Origin: Glandiceps talaboti
Taxonomy: Eukaryota; Hemichordata; Enteropneusta; Spengelidae
DNA length: 64,000 bases
Assembly: GCF_964340395.1 (NCBI RefSeq)
Contig: NC_135559.1
Span: forward strand, 20,232,650-20,296,649
Direction: 5' to 3'
Shown here: positions 1-21,179 of the stretch, piece by piece
How the letters are laid out: every line of letters begins with the position of its first letter
How positions within the stretch are numbered: the first letter of the stretch is position 1
The notes under the pieces: generated by a model
Seen by the model: only the letters and a program-made list of their open reading frames with translations
Database searches by the model: none
What the model was told of the DNA's origin: nothing
Made by a program: the position numbers and the translations under genes

Positions 1-599
1 GTGAGCCAAGACTTCACACAAAGGTATAATTAGGTAAAACAACAATACATGCTGGGAGATATGTGGTTGTTGCCTCAACAATTATGTTCCACTCTCCATT
101 AGGTGGCATACAGAATTGAAAACAGCTGTTGAAGTGGCACTGACTCACCACAGTGTACCAAAATGGCCAAATATAATATACTTTGATCTGTTATTGTCAT
201 AATTATTTTAATGATTATTGCCATTTTGGAAGGGTATCTACAATAGCTCCCAGGATACACCTCTCTTGTCACTTGAAGTCTTTTTTTCTGATGTGTTCTC
301 AGACTCTTGCTTGGTGGTGGTAGCCATTAAAGCAATGGATTATGGGTAAACCAAGACTTGAGTAGAAGGGAGAATCCATTTACAAATTGATGACTGATGT
401 ACAGTGATAGTTTGATAAACCAATCGGATTCAAATGTGATCAAAAGATATGACTGCAGGGTTATAACTTTACGTACTGTATTTCATGTCTACTGACTTTC
501 AGTGGTTTTGCTTACATTTGTTAACACTGTAACTACAAGGGGGTAAATATATAGTAAAAGTGACATTATTTCCCATTACCGGTATATTGTACCATAATT

Positions 600-862
600 T
601 TAGTGGGGAACCCTGGTAAAATGACTGGGCATCTCATGTATAGTTTCTACCTACATTGCAACCTTGTCAAAAACATTGGTAGGGAACCTGGTGAAATGAC
701 TGGGAAACTCAGGTAGATTTTACCTATGTAATACTGCTGGTAAAATGAGTTGAGAAGTCAGGTAGATTTTACTTTATACTAACAACCTCAAAAAAAATCA
801 CTGAACACTGGTAGGGAGCCCTGGTAAAATGATTAGGGAGCACGGGTAGATTTTACCTACTG
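600..862. repeat. Degenerate tandem repeat with internal inverted pairs
   Basis: Four diverged copies of a unit containing CCTGGTAAAATGACTGGG and GGTAGATTTTACC. Because GGTAAAAT and ATTTTACC are complementary, each unit can fold back. Confidence 0.55.
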
Positions 863-884
863 ACCACCCTGAACAGAAACACTG

Positions 885-997
885 ACTGTACTTGTCCTTT
901 ACCATTCTGTTGTGTTTATAAATCAAGTGACCCCTTCCTCTTTGGGGAAGACTAGAAATATAAACAATTTTCAGAGTGTTGAAAGGACAAGTACAGT
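885..997. mobile_element. Short foldback element (MITE-like)
   Basis: A perfect 16-bp inverted pair, ACTGTACTTGTCCTTT at 885-900 and its complement at 982-997, encloses about 80 bp without coding potential. Confidence 0.5.
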
Positions 998-1189
998 TGG
1001 TAGACCTGAAATATGTAGTTAATTAAAGCAAGTTGAGGCTTATCCTTTGATCAGTTCTTATCAGATTGACAAAATACACATTGTGGGTAAGACTGCCCTC
1101 ACTGGTGAAGACTATTGTTGACCCCCACCCCCATCCCCACAACCCTGAAAATAAAGTCAAAGTTGAGTGAATACAAATACTGAATTTAC

Positions 1190-1291
1190 CTTCAAGCAGC
1201 TGGTCTATCTCCTGTATATAGTTGACATATGATGTCTGTTGATTTAAATTCAACACCACAGTCTCTGTACTTGGTACCATCTGCAGCAATT
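1190..1291 (-). CDS. Angiopoietin-like protein, exon 2 (coiled coil); gene continues off left edge
   Basis: A 102-nt phase 1-1 exon with acceptor ctag and donor gtaaat. Joined to exon 1 it continues in frame as ELLQMVPSTETVVLNLNQ and then a further amphipathic coil segment. The frame shared with exon 1 is open; the frame starting one base later hits a stop at its end. This is coiled-coil sequence without Cys. No further exon of the gene lies between here and position 1. Confidence 0.6.
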
Positions 1292-3554
1292 CTAGATGTG
1301 ATCAAAATAAAATATACAGTCACTCTATCGAGTTGATTTATAAACATTTCATAGACACACTAGCTTTATTTATATGCTGTGTTTGTCCTGTGAACGGAAT
1401 CAAAATGCCAAGGACAAATTCTTTCCTTGTAAAATGCAAATGCAAAAGTAAATTTATCAGTTTCTGTGATAACAAAGTGATAATTTGAAAATGTTTCATT
1501 CACTCCCCTTATTCCCAAATCTAATAGAATTCAGAAATCTTGACTGGAAACTATTCTAATATCTAAGATAACAAACACACTACAGGATGCTAATTGTTAC
1601 GGACATTTAGGAAAGCTTTAATGTGGTCATATGGATGACAAATGGCAATTTATTTTGGATTTTAGAAAACAACTTTACAGTGTTTTCTAACTTGAAGAAA
1701 ATAAAAGGAAACAGCATCTACCAACTCCGTGTTTGAACATCAAAAAATTGAAAACATGTAAAAAAAAAAAAATGAGTGAAAAGGTTTGTTATTGTATGTA
1801 CAATAACAAATATTTTACATAAAAATACTATCTTTTTGAAATTTATTTACAAACTTACAAACAAGGACTTGATAGAGATGTTACCTCAGATTTGTTTTTG
1901 AAGTAGAAAAACAGTAGAGTTATTTTACCGACTGTGATTTGGTTATGTGTAACATGGATTGTTACTGGTTCATATTTACTCTTTCATCAGATGCACAGCC
2001 ATTACAGATTTGAAGAATAGTTTTATATTGTCAAAATAGATATCAAATTCTTAGGGGTAAACCATTTGATTGGGGGGGGGAAAGGGCTGGAGGATTTGGA
2101 CCCAACAACAAATTTTTTTTTCAACTACCATGACAGCAATTTTTTTTCAACAACTGGACAGCAATTTTTTTTTCACCAAGTAGAGGTACAACATATATGC
2201 TTTAAGTTTGAATTTTCATCTCATTGCATTATGTAACTTTTTATTTTTGAAATTGAATTCCTCATAACAGGAGACATACATGATGAATGTAGCTTATTTC
2301 AAAAGTAAACAGGTAACAATGAATGCAGCTTTAATAAAAGTAGCTAGTAAAATTAGAAAGTAGGCAGAAAAAGTTGAATAGAAGTTTGAGGGAGCCAAGT
2401 GGGGAAGGTATAGGAGGGGGTTTCCTCCCTCCCACTCCTGGAGATTTTTGAAATTCAAGGACTAAAAGAATATTTTCTGGTGCTATTTTAACATGCCGAG
2501 GTAATAACAATATGAATTAAAAGTGTGAGGGTAGGTACCCCTAGAAATTTTTTATATTGAAGAACTTAAAAGAATGCCTTGTTATGCTATTTCATGTCAA
2601 TGTGGAATCAATACTAATTAAACTTTGAATCAAAATACAAGAGAGCTGTGTGGGAGTGGGTACGAGGTGGGGTTACCTTCTCCCGCCTGTGGACATTTTT
2701 GAAAATTTAAGTACTAAAAGAGTGCCATCTGGTGTTATTTTAACATGTCAAGGTGATAACATTACCCTTTCCTGATCACAATTGAAATTTAAATTCAGAC
2801 AACTAACCGAGAAAAATCCTCAAATATTGTTGCATGCCGTACCATTTAAAATTATTTTATCATTATGAACAATTACAGGATTCATTCAAGGTACAAAGTC
2901 AGGTCAGTATTCTTAGTAAATTTGATTTGATGGCAGTGTTTTGGTTTGTTTTAGCATTTGCCAACAGTTAGTATAAGCCTTTGACAAAAAACTTTAAAAG
3001 TTTAGGTGCTGCTGCCATAGGTGGTGCCACCAGAGACACATGTACCTGGGAATTTGACATTTGTAGTTAGTTTCTGCACTTGCAGCACAACAATTTTTTT
3101 TTTAGCTCATACCATGGGGGAAAAAATTTATGTCATGAGTTGGTCAGCAAATAATTATTTTCCTGCATTTGGCCAACAACAAACTTTTTTCGCAAAAAAG
3201 CCTCCAGCACCACACCCCCCCCCCCTCACCCCCTCTCCAGAAATCAAATGATGTACCCCTTATCCATATGGCCATTTGTTTAAACAATGGTCTGCAACAA
3301 AAGAAGAGAAAACTATAAAGTACTAATAGACTAAACACCCACAGAAGTAAAACAAAGTTGTATAAACGCAAGAATAGTATCCTGCGTATTACATGTAAAT
3401 TGAAATAAGTATGGTAGCAAATCCCCGAACACCAGCTCACCCCCCCCCCACCCCATCCCACCCCACACCTCTGCCAACCCTTTGTCACACTAACATGATG
3501 CATTTTACTGTTACTATGGTTACAAGTTTTGTAAAATTTACATCTTGTGCATAC
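1292..3554. other. Intron of the angiopoietin-like gene, repeat-rich
   Basis: No coding signal is seen. It contains degenerate copies of a dispersed repeat with poly-G or poly-C tracts (2072-2190, 3100-3250, 3430-3480) and a roughly three-copy repeat at 2400-2770 sharing the phrase GGTGCTATTTTAACATG. Confidence 0.5.
2400..2770. repeat. Three-copy degenerate tandem repeat
   Basis: Copies begin near 2410, 2525 and 2660. They share a dry-purine-rich start, the phrase ACTAAAAGA and GGTGCTATTTTAACATG or close variants. It lies in the angiopoietin-like intron. Confidence 0.45.
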
Positions 3555-4176
3555 CTTGTAATCTGTCTGATGTTGGTTCTGCAATAGTAGTGTACTGATT
3601 GGAAGGGGAGGTTGGTGGTTCCTCCCTGTCAACTTCCTCAAGTCCATCAATCAGTTGTTGGATTTGCCTGGCTTGAAATCGATGTTTATGTAATAAGGCT
3701 ACTAACTGGGCGTCATACGTTTCTCGCATCTCATCCTGAGTTGCACGTAGTTCTCTTATCAGTCTCATTTGAGTATCGACTTCACTTTCCAAGTAGTCTA
3801 ACACAACTTGCTGGGCTTCGTTTTCAGATTTCAGTTCATCAATTAAGTCCGTATTTGATTCAACGTTTTCAGCGATGCTTTGAACATCAGCGACCATTTC
3901 TCGTACATCAGGACATTCATTATCATCATCTTGTATCAAGAAAGTGTAAGCACAGGTGTTTTCATTTTCACAGTAACGTCTCAAACCACTGCATCCATTT
4001 TCCTCAGAAGATTCGGAAGACTCGGATGATTCTCTTGATTCGGTTGATTCAGTGTTCCGTCCATGTCCGCGTCCACGTCTACGTTCCTTACTGCTGCGAT
4101 GTCCCAAAACTCCATCAAAGTCTTGCAGGATAAAAAATATGACCATCATGAACCACATTAGCCGAAACCCTTCCAT
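3555..4176 (-). CDS. Angiopoietin-like secreted coiled-coil protein, exon 1
   Basis: First coding exon of a secreted protein. It opens with ATG and a hydrophobic signal peptide (residues 1-25), then a basic stretch and an acidic Ser/Glu-rich run (about 40-58). Next comes a Cys block ending in the motif CAYTF, followed by a long heptad-like region (about 90-190) rich in Glu, Gln, Leu and Ile. CAYTF followed by an acidic, Cys-containing segment and a coiled coil is the N-terminal layout of angiopoietins and related fibrinogen-domain proteins, which oligomerise through the coil. The exon ends at the donor ACAAG|gtatgc in phase 1, matching the acceptor of the next exon at 1291. The fibrinogen domain that would settle the family should lie left of the window. 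Alternatives are an olfactomedin- or multimerin-like protein. Confidence 0.7.
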
Positions 4177-5791
4177 GTTGTTGAACAGTGTGTGGTCGTG
4201 TGAGATGTGGAGATGTTGTAACCCAGCACTAAAGTGAACTCTCTTGACAGAAAACTATTGACAAAAGTCTAGGATCTGATGTTATTTTATCTCATAAACA
4301 TATCATTGATGTAAACATTGAGATGCATCTACTAGAAGATTGTGACCCTTGGTATAAACATTGTAACATTAGATCAGACTTTCAGAGTGTACTCTGACCT
4401 CATCATAAGAAAAGATGTCACCCTAATACAGCCATTTTGTGGGGTATGAGGGCAAAGGTCGTTTTTTTCATCACTGAAGATTTAGTTACAGTCATCTCTT
4501 GATCTCCTTTTCTGAATCATCATTTTTTAAGTTAAAATTTTAGGAAGTTAGAAAGCCTTATTTTAATTGCTTTTTTGGGGGGTAGGGGGGGGGTTAGATA
4601 GAGATGTATTTATGGTACACAGATTTATTTGGGGAAAATTGAAGTAAATTGATAAAACAAAACTGTTTTATCATACAGTCAGAACACCATCCCTTCCACA
4701 CCAACAGAGAAAATGTACAAGTGATTTTATTCATCATTCTTATTGTGTATAATCTCAACTTCAAGTGAGTGACTTGGGAATATTTTTACAAAAAAGTTAT
4801 ATTTGGCAATAGATTTTCAGCCAGCTTTGAGAGACAACCTAATAAATGGTATTAGTAATGAGATTTCTACTCTCAGAGTCAAAATAGTTCTTGGAATTGA
4901 ATCCCAAATATTCACTGGCATCTTGTCAGCATCGTCAGGGGTGGACAATGATGTGACAATGATGACGAGACATGAGCAAAAATGTAGGATTCACTTCCAC
5001 TAAATATTTTATCTGTGAGTAGAAATTTCATTACAAAGTATGAACCCAGAGTCAAATGAATATTGAGTCTCAGATAATAAATGGTATTGCCCTGTATTAA
5101 ACTTTCCCCACCAAGATCTATTCCAGAACCGGAAAAAGAAAGTTACTAGTAATAAAATCTTTAGTTTCACAATTAGGAATATTATTTGTGAAACTATATC
5201 AGTCAAGTAACTGACATGAGTTCTCTTCATGTGACTTGTAGTGAGTTTATGTGTAATATAATATGTATTATGCTGGCTAGACAAAACACATCTTGAACTA
5301 ATTTATCTACAGAACTTGTGAACGCAAACTATCTAAACTTACCAACATTTTTGCATCAAATAATGGACTTCTTAGTCCAGCCATTGTTAGTTGTTATGTT
5401 GAATACAGATGACTCCTTAGGCCAGCCATTGTTAGTTTGACTAATAACACTTTTCTATGACAAACTTGATACTCCCACTACCAGAATTCAAGAAAATTGT
5501 GAATTTAGTTTAAAGAAAAAGTCCAGTCAGACTTATTTCTACTTTTAGTACACTTGTATTGATTACTGCTATCAACTTAAAGGAAAAGTCCAGTTAGACT
5601 TATTTCTACTTTTAGTACACTTGCATTGATTACTGCTATCAACCTAAAGGAAAAGTCCAGTCAGAAATAATTCTACCTTTGGTACACTTGTATTAATTAC
5701 TGATTGGGTATATTACTACACAGTGCAATAGTAATAGTATTTATGTACAGATTCCCATCAATAATCTTGCTGTTTGTCTATTTTATTACAG
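4177..5791. other. Intergenic/5' region between the divergent angiopoietin-like gene and WDR73
   Basis: Holds the unseen promoter of the angiopoietin-like gene and presumably the first exon of WDR73, which I could not identify. Positions 4830-5080 resemble the repeat at 14268-14500: both have a TCAGGGGTG segment, GACGAGACAT or GACAAGACAT, TTCACTTCCA and TATGAACCCAGA in the same order. Confidence 0.4.
5512..5705. repeat. 67-bp tandem repeat, three copies
   Basis: Copies start at 5512, 5579 and 5646, each with AAGTCCAGT and TAGTACACTTG. The third copy is the most diverged. The array ends 87 bp before a WDR73 exon. Confidence 0.75.
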
Positions 5792-14863
<9,072 letters not shown>

Positions 14864-14869
<6 letters not shown>

Positions 14870-14981
14870 CCACTGCCTCTACCAATCAGGACCCAGTGTA
14901 TAGACTCACACCTGGCATCAGGGGGAGGGGGAAGACACCTGGTGATGGCTCACTGCATGCTTATGATTGGGTTGCACTATA
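14864..14981 (+). pseudogene. Decayed tandem copy 2 of WDR73 terminal WD segment
   Basis: Begins with ACATGACCACTGCCTC, exactly 131 bp after the matching point in the live exon (14733), and runs through CTCACACCTGGCATC to ATTGGGTTGCACTA. Internal deletion and a G-rich insertion destroy the frame. Confidence 0.8.
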
Positions 14982-15403
14982 TTGAACACATATTGCCTGG
15001 CCTATATTCGGGCTATAGCACCCGTTTATTACACCCGAGGGACTGTGAGTTACCAGAATCACATGCTATTTAATTTCCCCGAGGCCGAAGGCCGAGGGAA
15101 ATAGCATGTAATTCTGGTAACTCACAGTCACGAGGGGTTAATAAACGGGTGCTATAGCCCGAATATAGGCCAGGCAATATGTGTTTTATAATATACCTCA
15201 TGAAAATCTTGCCCTCTTCTCTTGGGGTTGGCAGACGACATCGTTCGAAGCTGCCATTTTGACCTGCTGTGAACTCGTGGTGGTCACGTGACCATGTAAT
15301 AGTTGATGGAACTATTTCCCTAGGGAAATAGTCATTCTATTTTCCTATCACGTGACTGATTCTAGCGAATCATGGCACAGCATTATCACTAGGTATATTA
15401 TAA
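14982..15403. mobile_element. Foldback element inserted between WDR73 copies
   Basis: A very long inverted repeat (14987-15183) whose arms pair over roughly 90 bp each, including CCTGGCCTATATTCGGGC. A second half has ends TATAATATACCT and AGGTATATTATA. The flanks give a possible TATA duplication. It lies exactly at the boundary of tandem copies 2 and 3. Confidence 0.75.
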
Positions 15404-15590
15404 ACATGACTACTGCCTCAGCCGATCAGGACACGGTTGTATGGATGCACAACTGACATCTGTGGGGAATGATCACCTAGGATGGTTCTCTGCATGCCTT
15501 GGATTGGTTTGCACCACAAACATGATTACTGCCTCTGCCAATCAGAACACAGTAATCGATCTCTGCACACCTGGGATTGTGTTGTACCCT
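15404..15590 (+). pseudogene. Decayed tandem copies 3 and 4 of WDR73 terminal WD segment
   Basis: Copy 3 starts at 15404 (ACATGACTACTGCCTCAG) and is followed through TCTCTGCATGCCTTGGATTG. Copy 4 starts at 15520 (ACATGATTACTGCCTCTG) and ends near CTGGGATTGTGTTG. Both have stops and deletions and no splice-in. Confidence 0.75.
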
Positions 15591-16893
15591 ACAAATTGTC
15601 CAATCAAAACCACCAATATGAAATGAAATACAGAGAAGAGATGAACCACACCACACAAATCATGTTATACACATTTTTAATTGTTTTAAATTGTTGCACA
15701 TTACAATACAAAAAACAATGCATTGTGTTTAAACAAGGAATTCGTGAAATGACTATATTTTATAAAACATTAAATATTGCATGTAAAAAGTGAAAATAAT
15801 AGATTGCCACAATATCATACAATACAAATAAAAAACATGTTTTACACTTTTATTTCGAAATTGTTGATGAATGAATGAATGAATGAATGAATGAATGAAG
15901 AAAGCTAGCATATGAAGCGGTATGTGGGGATGTGTAGTACTGCTTGCATAGTGAACTTCTTGGGTCGACCTGATTTGTGTATCAAGCCATATTGCAGTCC
16001 TATTCCACCCCACCCCTCCGCCATCCCAAATCATCCCATCCCCTCCTCACCCCCATCCCAAATCATCCTATACCTTCCTCACCCCCCAAAATATAGGTTA
16101 TATTTTAAATGCAAAACTGAGAAGAAAGAATAGGATCGGGAACTTGCAATCCAAACTGAGCATGCTCAGATGCAAAGGACTGTGGGGATGATCTGTAGTT
16201 GTCAGTATACCAAATCTGGAGCTATCGATAAAATAAACCCCAACAATGGTAAAGGTAACCATGACTACATTATTTATGGTAACAAACAATGTAACAAGAT
16301 TGTTTACATTACTGATTGATTCATATTTATCATATTTCCCATGATGCAATATTCAAGATGGCAGATTTGCAAGTTCCATATGGGATACACATTAAAAGTG
16401 TAGACTCAGTTTTCATTTAGTTCATGTCATTGAGATTGCCATATGAAATATTCTGCTATATCATACATATTACACAGTGCTTGCATCATTTGTAATTTTA
16501 TTGGAGGAGGGGGGGGGGCAAGATAATTTGCAGTCGACAAAAATAAACGAGCTAAATGGAAAAAGAGAATTTGGCAGACATTGTGAAACTTTTAAAAACA
16601 TAAATAAAGGAGTTGTTGATCAGTACTGTGTTATTAGATCATTTTATTTTGGCAGTCAACTGTGAACACAATGCATGAAAATATGTGATAAATTCAGAGA
16701 TAATAAATGTAATGTTAAACTTATAGCCTTTGTTTGCTGATGTTGGCTACATAACCAGATTTTGTAGGAACATGACATCAACAACATGAACAATTCCAAC
16801 TCCATCATGTATAGGTCATTTCCAGTGACAAGCTCTGTTACTAGTGTTAGTAAATTATCTTCTTGGAATCACAAGAAAAGTAGTCCTACCGCA

Positions 16894-16953
16894 CTGATGT
16901 GTGCTCCGATAGCTCACATAACTATCAGGAGAGCTATCGGAGTCACAGATCAG
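16894..16953. other. 60-nt hairpin with long imperfect stem
   Basis: CTCCGATAGCTC pairs perfectly with GAGCTATCGGAG across a loop of about 13 nt. The outer arms (CTGAT, GTG and CAC, ATCAG) extend the stem with a bulge. It is either a small foldback element or an RNA hairpin. Confidence 0.5.
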
Positions 16954-17861
16954 CGCTATAGACAGCTAATTAAAGGAAATGTTAAACCCCACAAAAATAT
17001 ACAAAGTCTGTGTCTGTGTCTGTGTGCCATTGTCGCATACTAGCATACTGTTTCCGTCCCTGAAACAGGTTTTTAATGGGAAAGTTAAACATTTGCCGTA
17101 AAGAGGTAGTTTTGTTTGACGACGACCATCCTAGGACACAGACAATAACAGTAAAGTTCTTAGGCCTTGCTTTCAATGCTTTCCAGAAATGTGCATTCTT
17201 ATAGTAAACGAGTGGTCGCAAAAACACTATAAAAGAGAGTAATTACGTAATATTGCGATATTTTAACGTGTCCTTTGCAACTTTTTTGCCATTAAATTTC
17301 GCCTTTTGCCTCTGAACAGAACTTGCTCTTGTTTGTCAGAAAAACTTAATATTGTGTGATATTCGAAACAAGGATATCTTTAGTCTCAATTTGACTATTC
17401 TCTTTGCTGTACTGACTCGTGTTAGTAGAATTAACGAGTTGTCACTGTGTACACTAATCTTTAATTACTCGTTACACGATCGCAAACAACGACAAATTGT
17501 TCATTCTGTACTCGTCTCACCCAAAAGTACAAATGTGTGTTGCTTTTTGTAAGTAAATCCATCAAGCAAACGTTTGTAAGATGTGATGTTCATGAATCGA
17601 CAAAGCGTTCTATACATCGCGTCTGTGACTTATCCATTGAGTCTACAGCGGGAATGACAGCGTTTACCCTTCAGAAATCTGGAATGACAAGTTATACATA
17701 CTGTGCTGTGAAAGTGTGTAGTAAAAAGCAACGGGCTTTGACATAACAAAAATGCCAGAGCTGATAGTAAGTTAATACATTGTCTAATATTTGTGTTACC
17801 GATTCAAAGGAAAATATTTCGATGATATCGATGACGTAACCACAAAAAGGGTGTTATTACC

Positions 17862-18210
17862 GGGGGGGGGGGGGGGGTACTTCCCAAACTTTCAGACGGG
17901 GTCACGGTTTGGCCAAGTTCAAAACATCTACCCATGTATAACCCAAAAACAGACCCACTGTTAGGGATTTTCATGGAAAAGCATCCGGTACGTCAGTTAC
18001 CTTTTTTTCTGATGCCGTGAGTGTATTTCCACAAATAAACATGAAGACCTGTCCCGTGTTATCGACCCCATCAGGGATTTTTTCATGAAAAAGTGACCTA
18101 TTTGGGGCAGCATCAGACCACTAAAAAAACGTTTCTGGTCTGAGGGGCAGCACATACCAATATACCTTTGTATGGCAGTACACCCCCCCCCCCCCCCAGG
18201 TGTTATTGCT
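17862..18210. repeat. Dispersed repeat bounded by G16 and C15 tracts
   Basis: GTGTTATTACC plus poly-G at the left faces poly-C plus AGGTGTTATTGC at the right. The inside has duplicated AGGGATTTTCATG or AGGGATTTTTTCATG phrases. Non-coding. Confidence 0.45.
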
Positions 18211-19219
18211 GCATGGTAGACCCCGAAATGCACAAGAAAATGAAAGAAGTCGCCCACATTTTCATAAAAGTCTCAGAGTAGATACCTGATAGTATTGCAT
18301 CCGCCAGATGAACATTGATAAAATTTCGTTGGGAATGTACAAGTACTTCAAATAAAAACAAGATCTAAAAAGAAAATCGATAAAAAGCAAGATTTATAAA
18401 ATCGTCTTATAAATCAACTTAAGTGCTATTCGATGTTCATTCCAAAGATTTAGTTTATGAGATTTATTACAATCTACGAACAATGGCGTCTAATGGTATT
18501 GACAGTGGAAAGCATTTGTCTGTAAATCTCTCCCTCCTCTAGCACCCCCTTGTCAACTATCAAGACACTTGGACTGATTTCAGCGAGGTCCCCCGAGAAA
18601 CTGAACCTCATTAGAGATTTATGAACACAAAGAAGTGTTATCGTTCCGTAACAAATAATTACGACCACTACATACCGTTGACGGTGGTGTTATTTTGCTC
18701 TTTATGTCATTGCACATCACAAAATGGCCGCCAATACCAAACTTTGACAGCGATATTAAAAGTACGTCAATCAAAATTTCACAATATTTCCAGTTTAGAA
18801 ACTTTTGTCTAAAAATTGCACTTTAAAATAGTACTTGCATGGAAAATGCTATGTTATAGTGGTTACCGGAACGTAGCTACTCTAATGGACTCTAAATTCG
18901 TGATAGTTAATACATTTGCATAAACCGTCGACTATCTTCACATAATTCCTCACTATATACTGCTACAAAGGAGGCTACAACCGATTTTCTATTTCAACGG
19001 TAACCGACACAACTTAGGTTTTTTACAAATTTCGTGCGAGAGTGAACCAAAACAACTCGGAAAGAGAGCGTATTAACGAAATAGTACATTGCTGCTAACG
19101 AATGTGTTTGCTTCGACCCTGAACATTCGTATGTTAGCCAATGGCGTAAAGTGTAGCTATGACTACAAGGAAACTGTAAAAACCATACCGTAAATCACCT
19201 TACATTGTAAAATTATTTG

Positions 19220-20179
19220 TTATCTGTCTGAATTGTGTGATTTTAACCAATCACTCTTCCAGATATCTCTTAGATTTGCTCTTTTCTCTGTGTCAAGTGT
19301 CAACATGATCTTTATCAAATCGCGACACTCCTTGGAGATGCGATTTAGAGGTCTTGGCCAGCGTGGCGTTCTATCCATACCCGTACGCATTGAAACCATA
19401 CCGTCACTAATACCAAATGGATAGGAACCCGTAACCATGTAGAAAAGGACCACGCCTAGCGACCAGATATCAGCTTGTCTGGGATCATAAGGTTTACCGT
19501 CTAAAATTTCCGGCGCAAGGTAGCCTAAAGTGCCACCGTCGCTAGTGTGCAGTTTAATACGTTCCGACTTCTTCACATCAACAGCCATTCCGAAGTCAGC
19601 TAATTTCAAATCTCCATTCGCAGTCAAGAGAACATTAGCACATGAAATGTCACCGTGAGCTATGCGAGCTCGGTTGTGGCAGTACGACACTCCCCGTAAA
19701 ATTTGACAGAACATCCCTCTTGCCTCCGTCTCCTGGAGACGTATCTTCCGCCTGACGTAGTTTTCCAGACAACCTTCCTCCGCTATAGCCAATACGGTGT
19801 ATAATTTATCGTCGTGTTCAAAACTTTCGTAAATATCGATTATATTTTCATGGTTCAGACGGCGAAGAATTCGTACTTCACGTTTGGCATAGTTTTCGAC
19901 AAAGTCACAGGGAGAGAGTAAACTGTCTGTGATCTTAACGGCGACGAAACAACAAAGTTTGTTTGAGTATGCTCGCTCTACTCTGGAATACGCACCTGTT
20001 CCAAGTTTTTCACCAGTGAAACTGTAACCGTTCATAGTACTGACAACTGCATAATTACGTATATTTTCAGTCGATTTTATAGACATACCAGACACTTTAC
20101 GAGTCTGAACAGACACACACACGGATGACGATGATGTCACTTGAGCGGCAGCGGGTCGACTTGGTACTTCGATCTGCAT
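19220..20179 (-). CDS. TSSK-like protein kinase (intronless) with altered catalytic loop
   Basis: A 319-residue single-exon Ser/Thr kinase of the testis-specific kinase (TSSK)/CAMK type. Residues 1-50 are a Ser/Thr-rich leader. The domain has the glycine loop LGTGAYSRV (59-67), the ATP lysine K82 in VAVK, alpha-C Glu101, DFG at 195-197, APE at 222-224, the alpha-F Asp in DIWSLGVVL (237) and the late Arg300. The HRDLKxxN loop reads HGDISCAN (175-182). The catalytic Asp and Asn are kept, but Arg becomes Gly176 and the loop Lys becomes Ser179. TSSKs act in spermiogenesis and are often intronless retrogene-like loci, which fits. Activity is uncertain. The start is the first ATG of the frame; M32 or M49 are alternative starts. 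Confidence 0.85.
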   Translation of the reverse strand: MQIEVPSRPAAAQVTSSSSVCVSVQTRKVSGMSIKSTENIRNYAVVSTMNGYSFTGEKLGTGAYSRVERAYSNKLCCFVAVKITDSLLSPCDFVENYAKREVRILRRLNHENIIDIYESFEHDDKLYTVLAIAEEGCLENYVRRKIRLQETEARGMFCQILRGVSYCHNRARIAHGDISCANVLLTANGDLKLADFGMAVDVKKSERIKLHTSDGGTLGYLAPEILDGKPYDPRQADIWSLGVVLFYMVTGSYPFGISDGMVSMRTGMDRTPRWPRPLNRISKECRDLIKIMLTLDTEKRANLRDIWKSDWLKSHNSDR

Positions 20180-20892
20180 TATCCGTTTAAACTTCGTAGC
20201 AAACTTGTTGGACTTAAATCATAAGTTACCTCTTTGGAGCCTGGAATGAGAATATTAGAATCAGTATCTTTTAGATTTGATAAAGTTTTAATAGTGAAGT
20301 GGTGTTAGTGTTGGTCAGGTCAGGTGACACATACAGACACCTGTTACTTGTCAGAACGGAAATTACTCTAAAGGAATTAACGATCGATCTATAATAAAAC
20401 ATGAAGTTAATACCGTCACATGTCCAACACTGTCGTAGTGCAACAACCTCACTAAGACCAGTAAAAAGAAATAAAAGTTTGTGAAAAGATGGGTGACCTT
20501 AAAGTACCGAAAAGAGGTGTTTGTACATTTCATAAGAAAAACAGAACAAAACCAATCATTTCAGTTACAGTTACAACCCATGGAAAAAACACAAATACGT
20601 TTGCTTGAATGAAGCTAGCTAAAGAAAGATTACACGCAATGACAAACTTAGGTAATAGCAACAATACAACTGATACAAAAACAACAAGGGGCCTCTGATG
20701 TAGGCAACGCTTTTGTCACTTTGTTTTCGAAGAAGCTTAGCTTGCCCAAGCTATACCTCAGTGGTCTGAGATTAAACGAGCTGTGATGAGTGAGTCCGAT
20801 CACAAGGTAACACACTACAGTCCTACTTGATTTTTATACCATGTAGTATTCTATCAGTAAAGGATCCAGACTCCCCATGGTGGCTACATATA

Positions 20893-20930
20893 CCATAGAC
20901 CCTAGCTACCCTTTCGTGTAGGGTCTATGG
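20893..20930. other. Perfect 12-bp stem hairpin
   Basis: CCATAGACCCTA, a 14-nt loop, then TAGGGTCTATGG, about 0.7 kb upstream of the kinase ATG. No U-run follows, so it is not a terminator; function unknown. Confidence 0.6.
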
Positions 20931-21179
20931 TTAGACTTTGATAAGTTTCAGACACTAATTACATTGTATATCTTTGTATGGAGCTTGTCCCATACCTTCT
21001 TTGATACTACGAGCAAGCAAACCCACTGAAGTTTTTCATGGGTTGTACGTGTCTTTACAATATTTTAAAGTTTTTAAATGTTTATAAGGTACTGTATTAT
21101 TGCCATAGTTAGAGTTGCCTACTTCCAATACACGGATTACGATACAAAAACTTGCATTGATTAACCTCTTGTTTACCTC

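Larger units (their letters stand above)
15591..19219. other. Intergenic region between WDR73 and the kinase gene
   Basis: No gene recognised. It contains (GAAT)n at 15867-15899, a C-rich repeated motif CCCATCCCAAATCATCC at 16010-16090, a hairpin at 16894-16953, and a dispersed repeat with G16 at 17862-17878 and C15 at 18183-18197. A 64-codon minus-strand frame at 18474-18668 shows no family I recognise. Confidence 0.4.

Noticed and set aside
3612-4133. 173-codon plus-strand frame opposite the angiopoietin-like exon
   Set aside because: Antisense shadow of the signal-peptide/coiled-coil exon; composition shows no protein family.
18474-18668. 64-codon minus-strand frame containing VDKGVLEEGEIYRQML, loosely like a death-fold helix
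   Set aside because: No start context, no partner exon, and the resemblance is too short to support a call.
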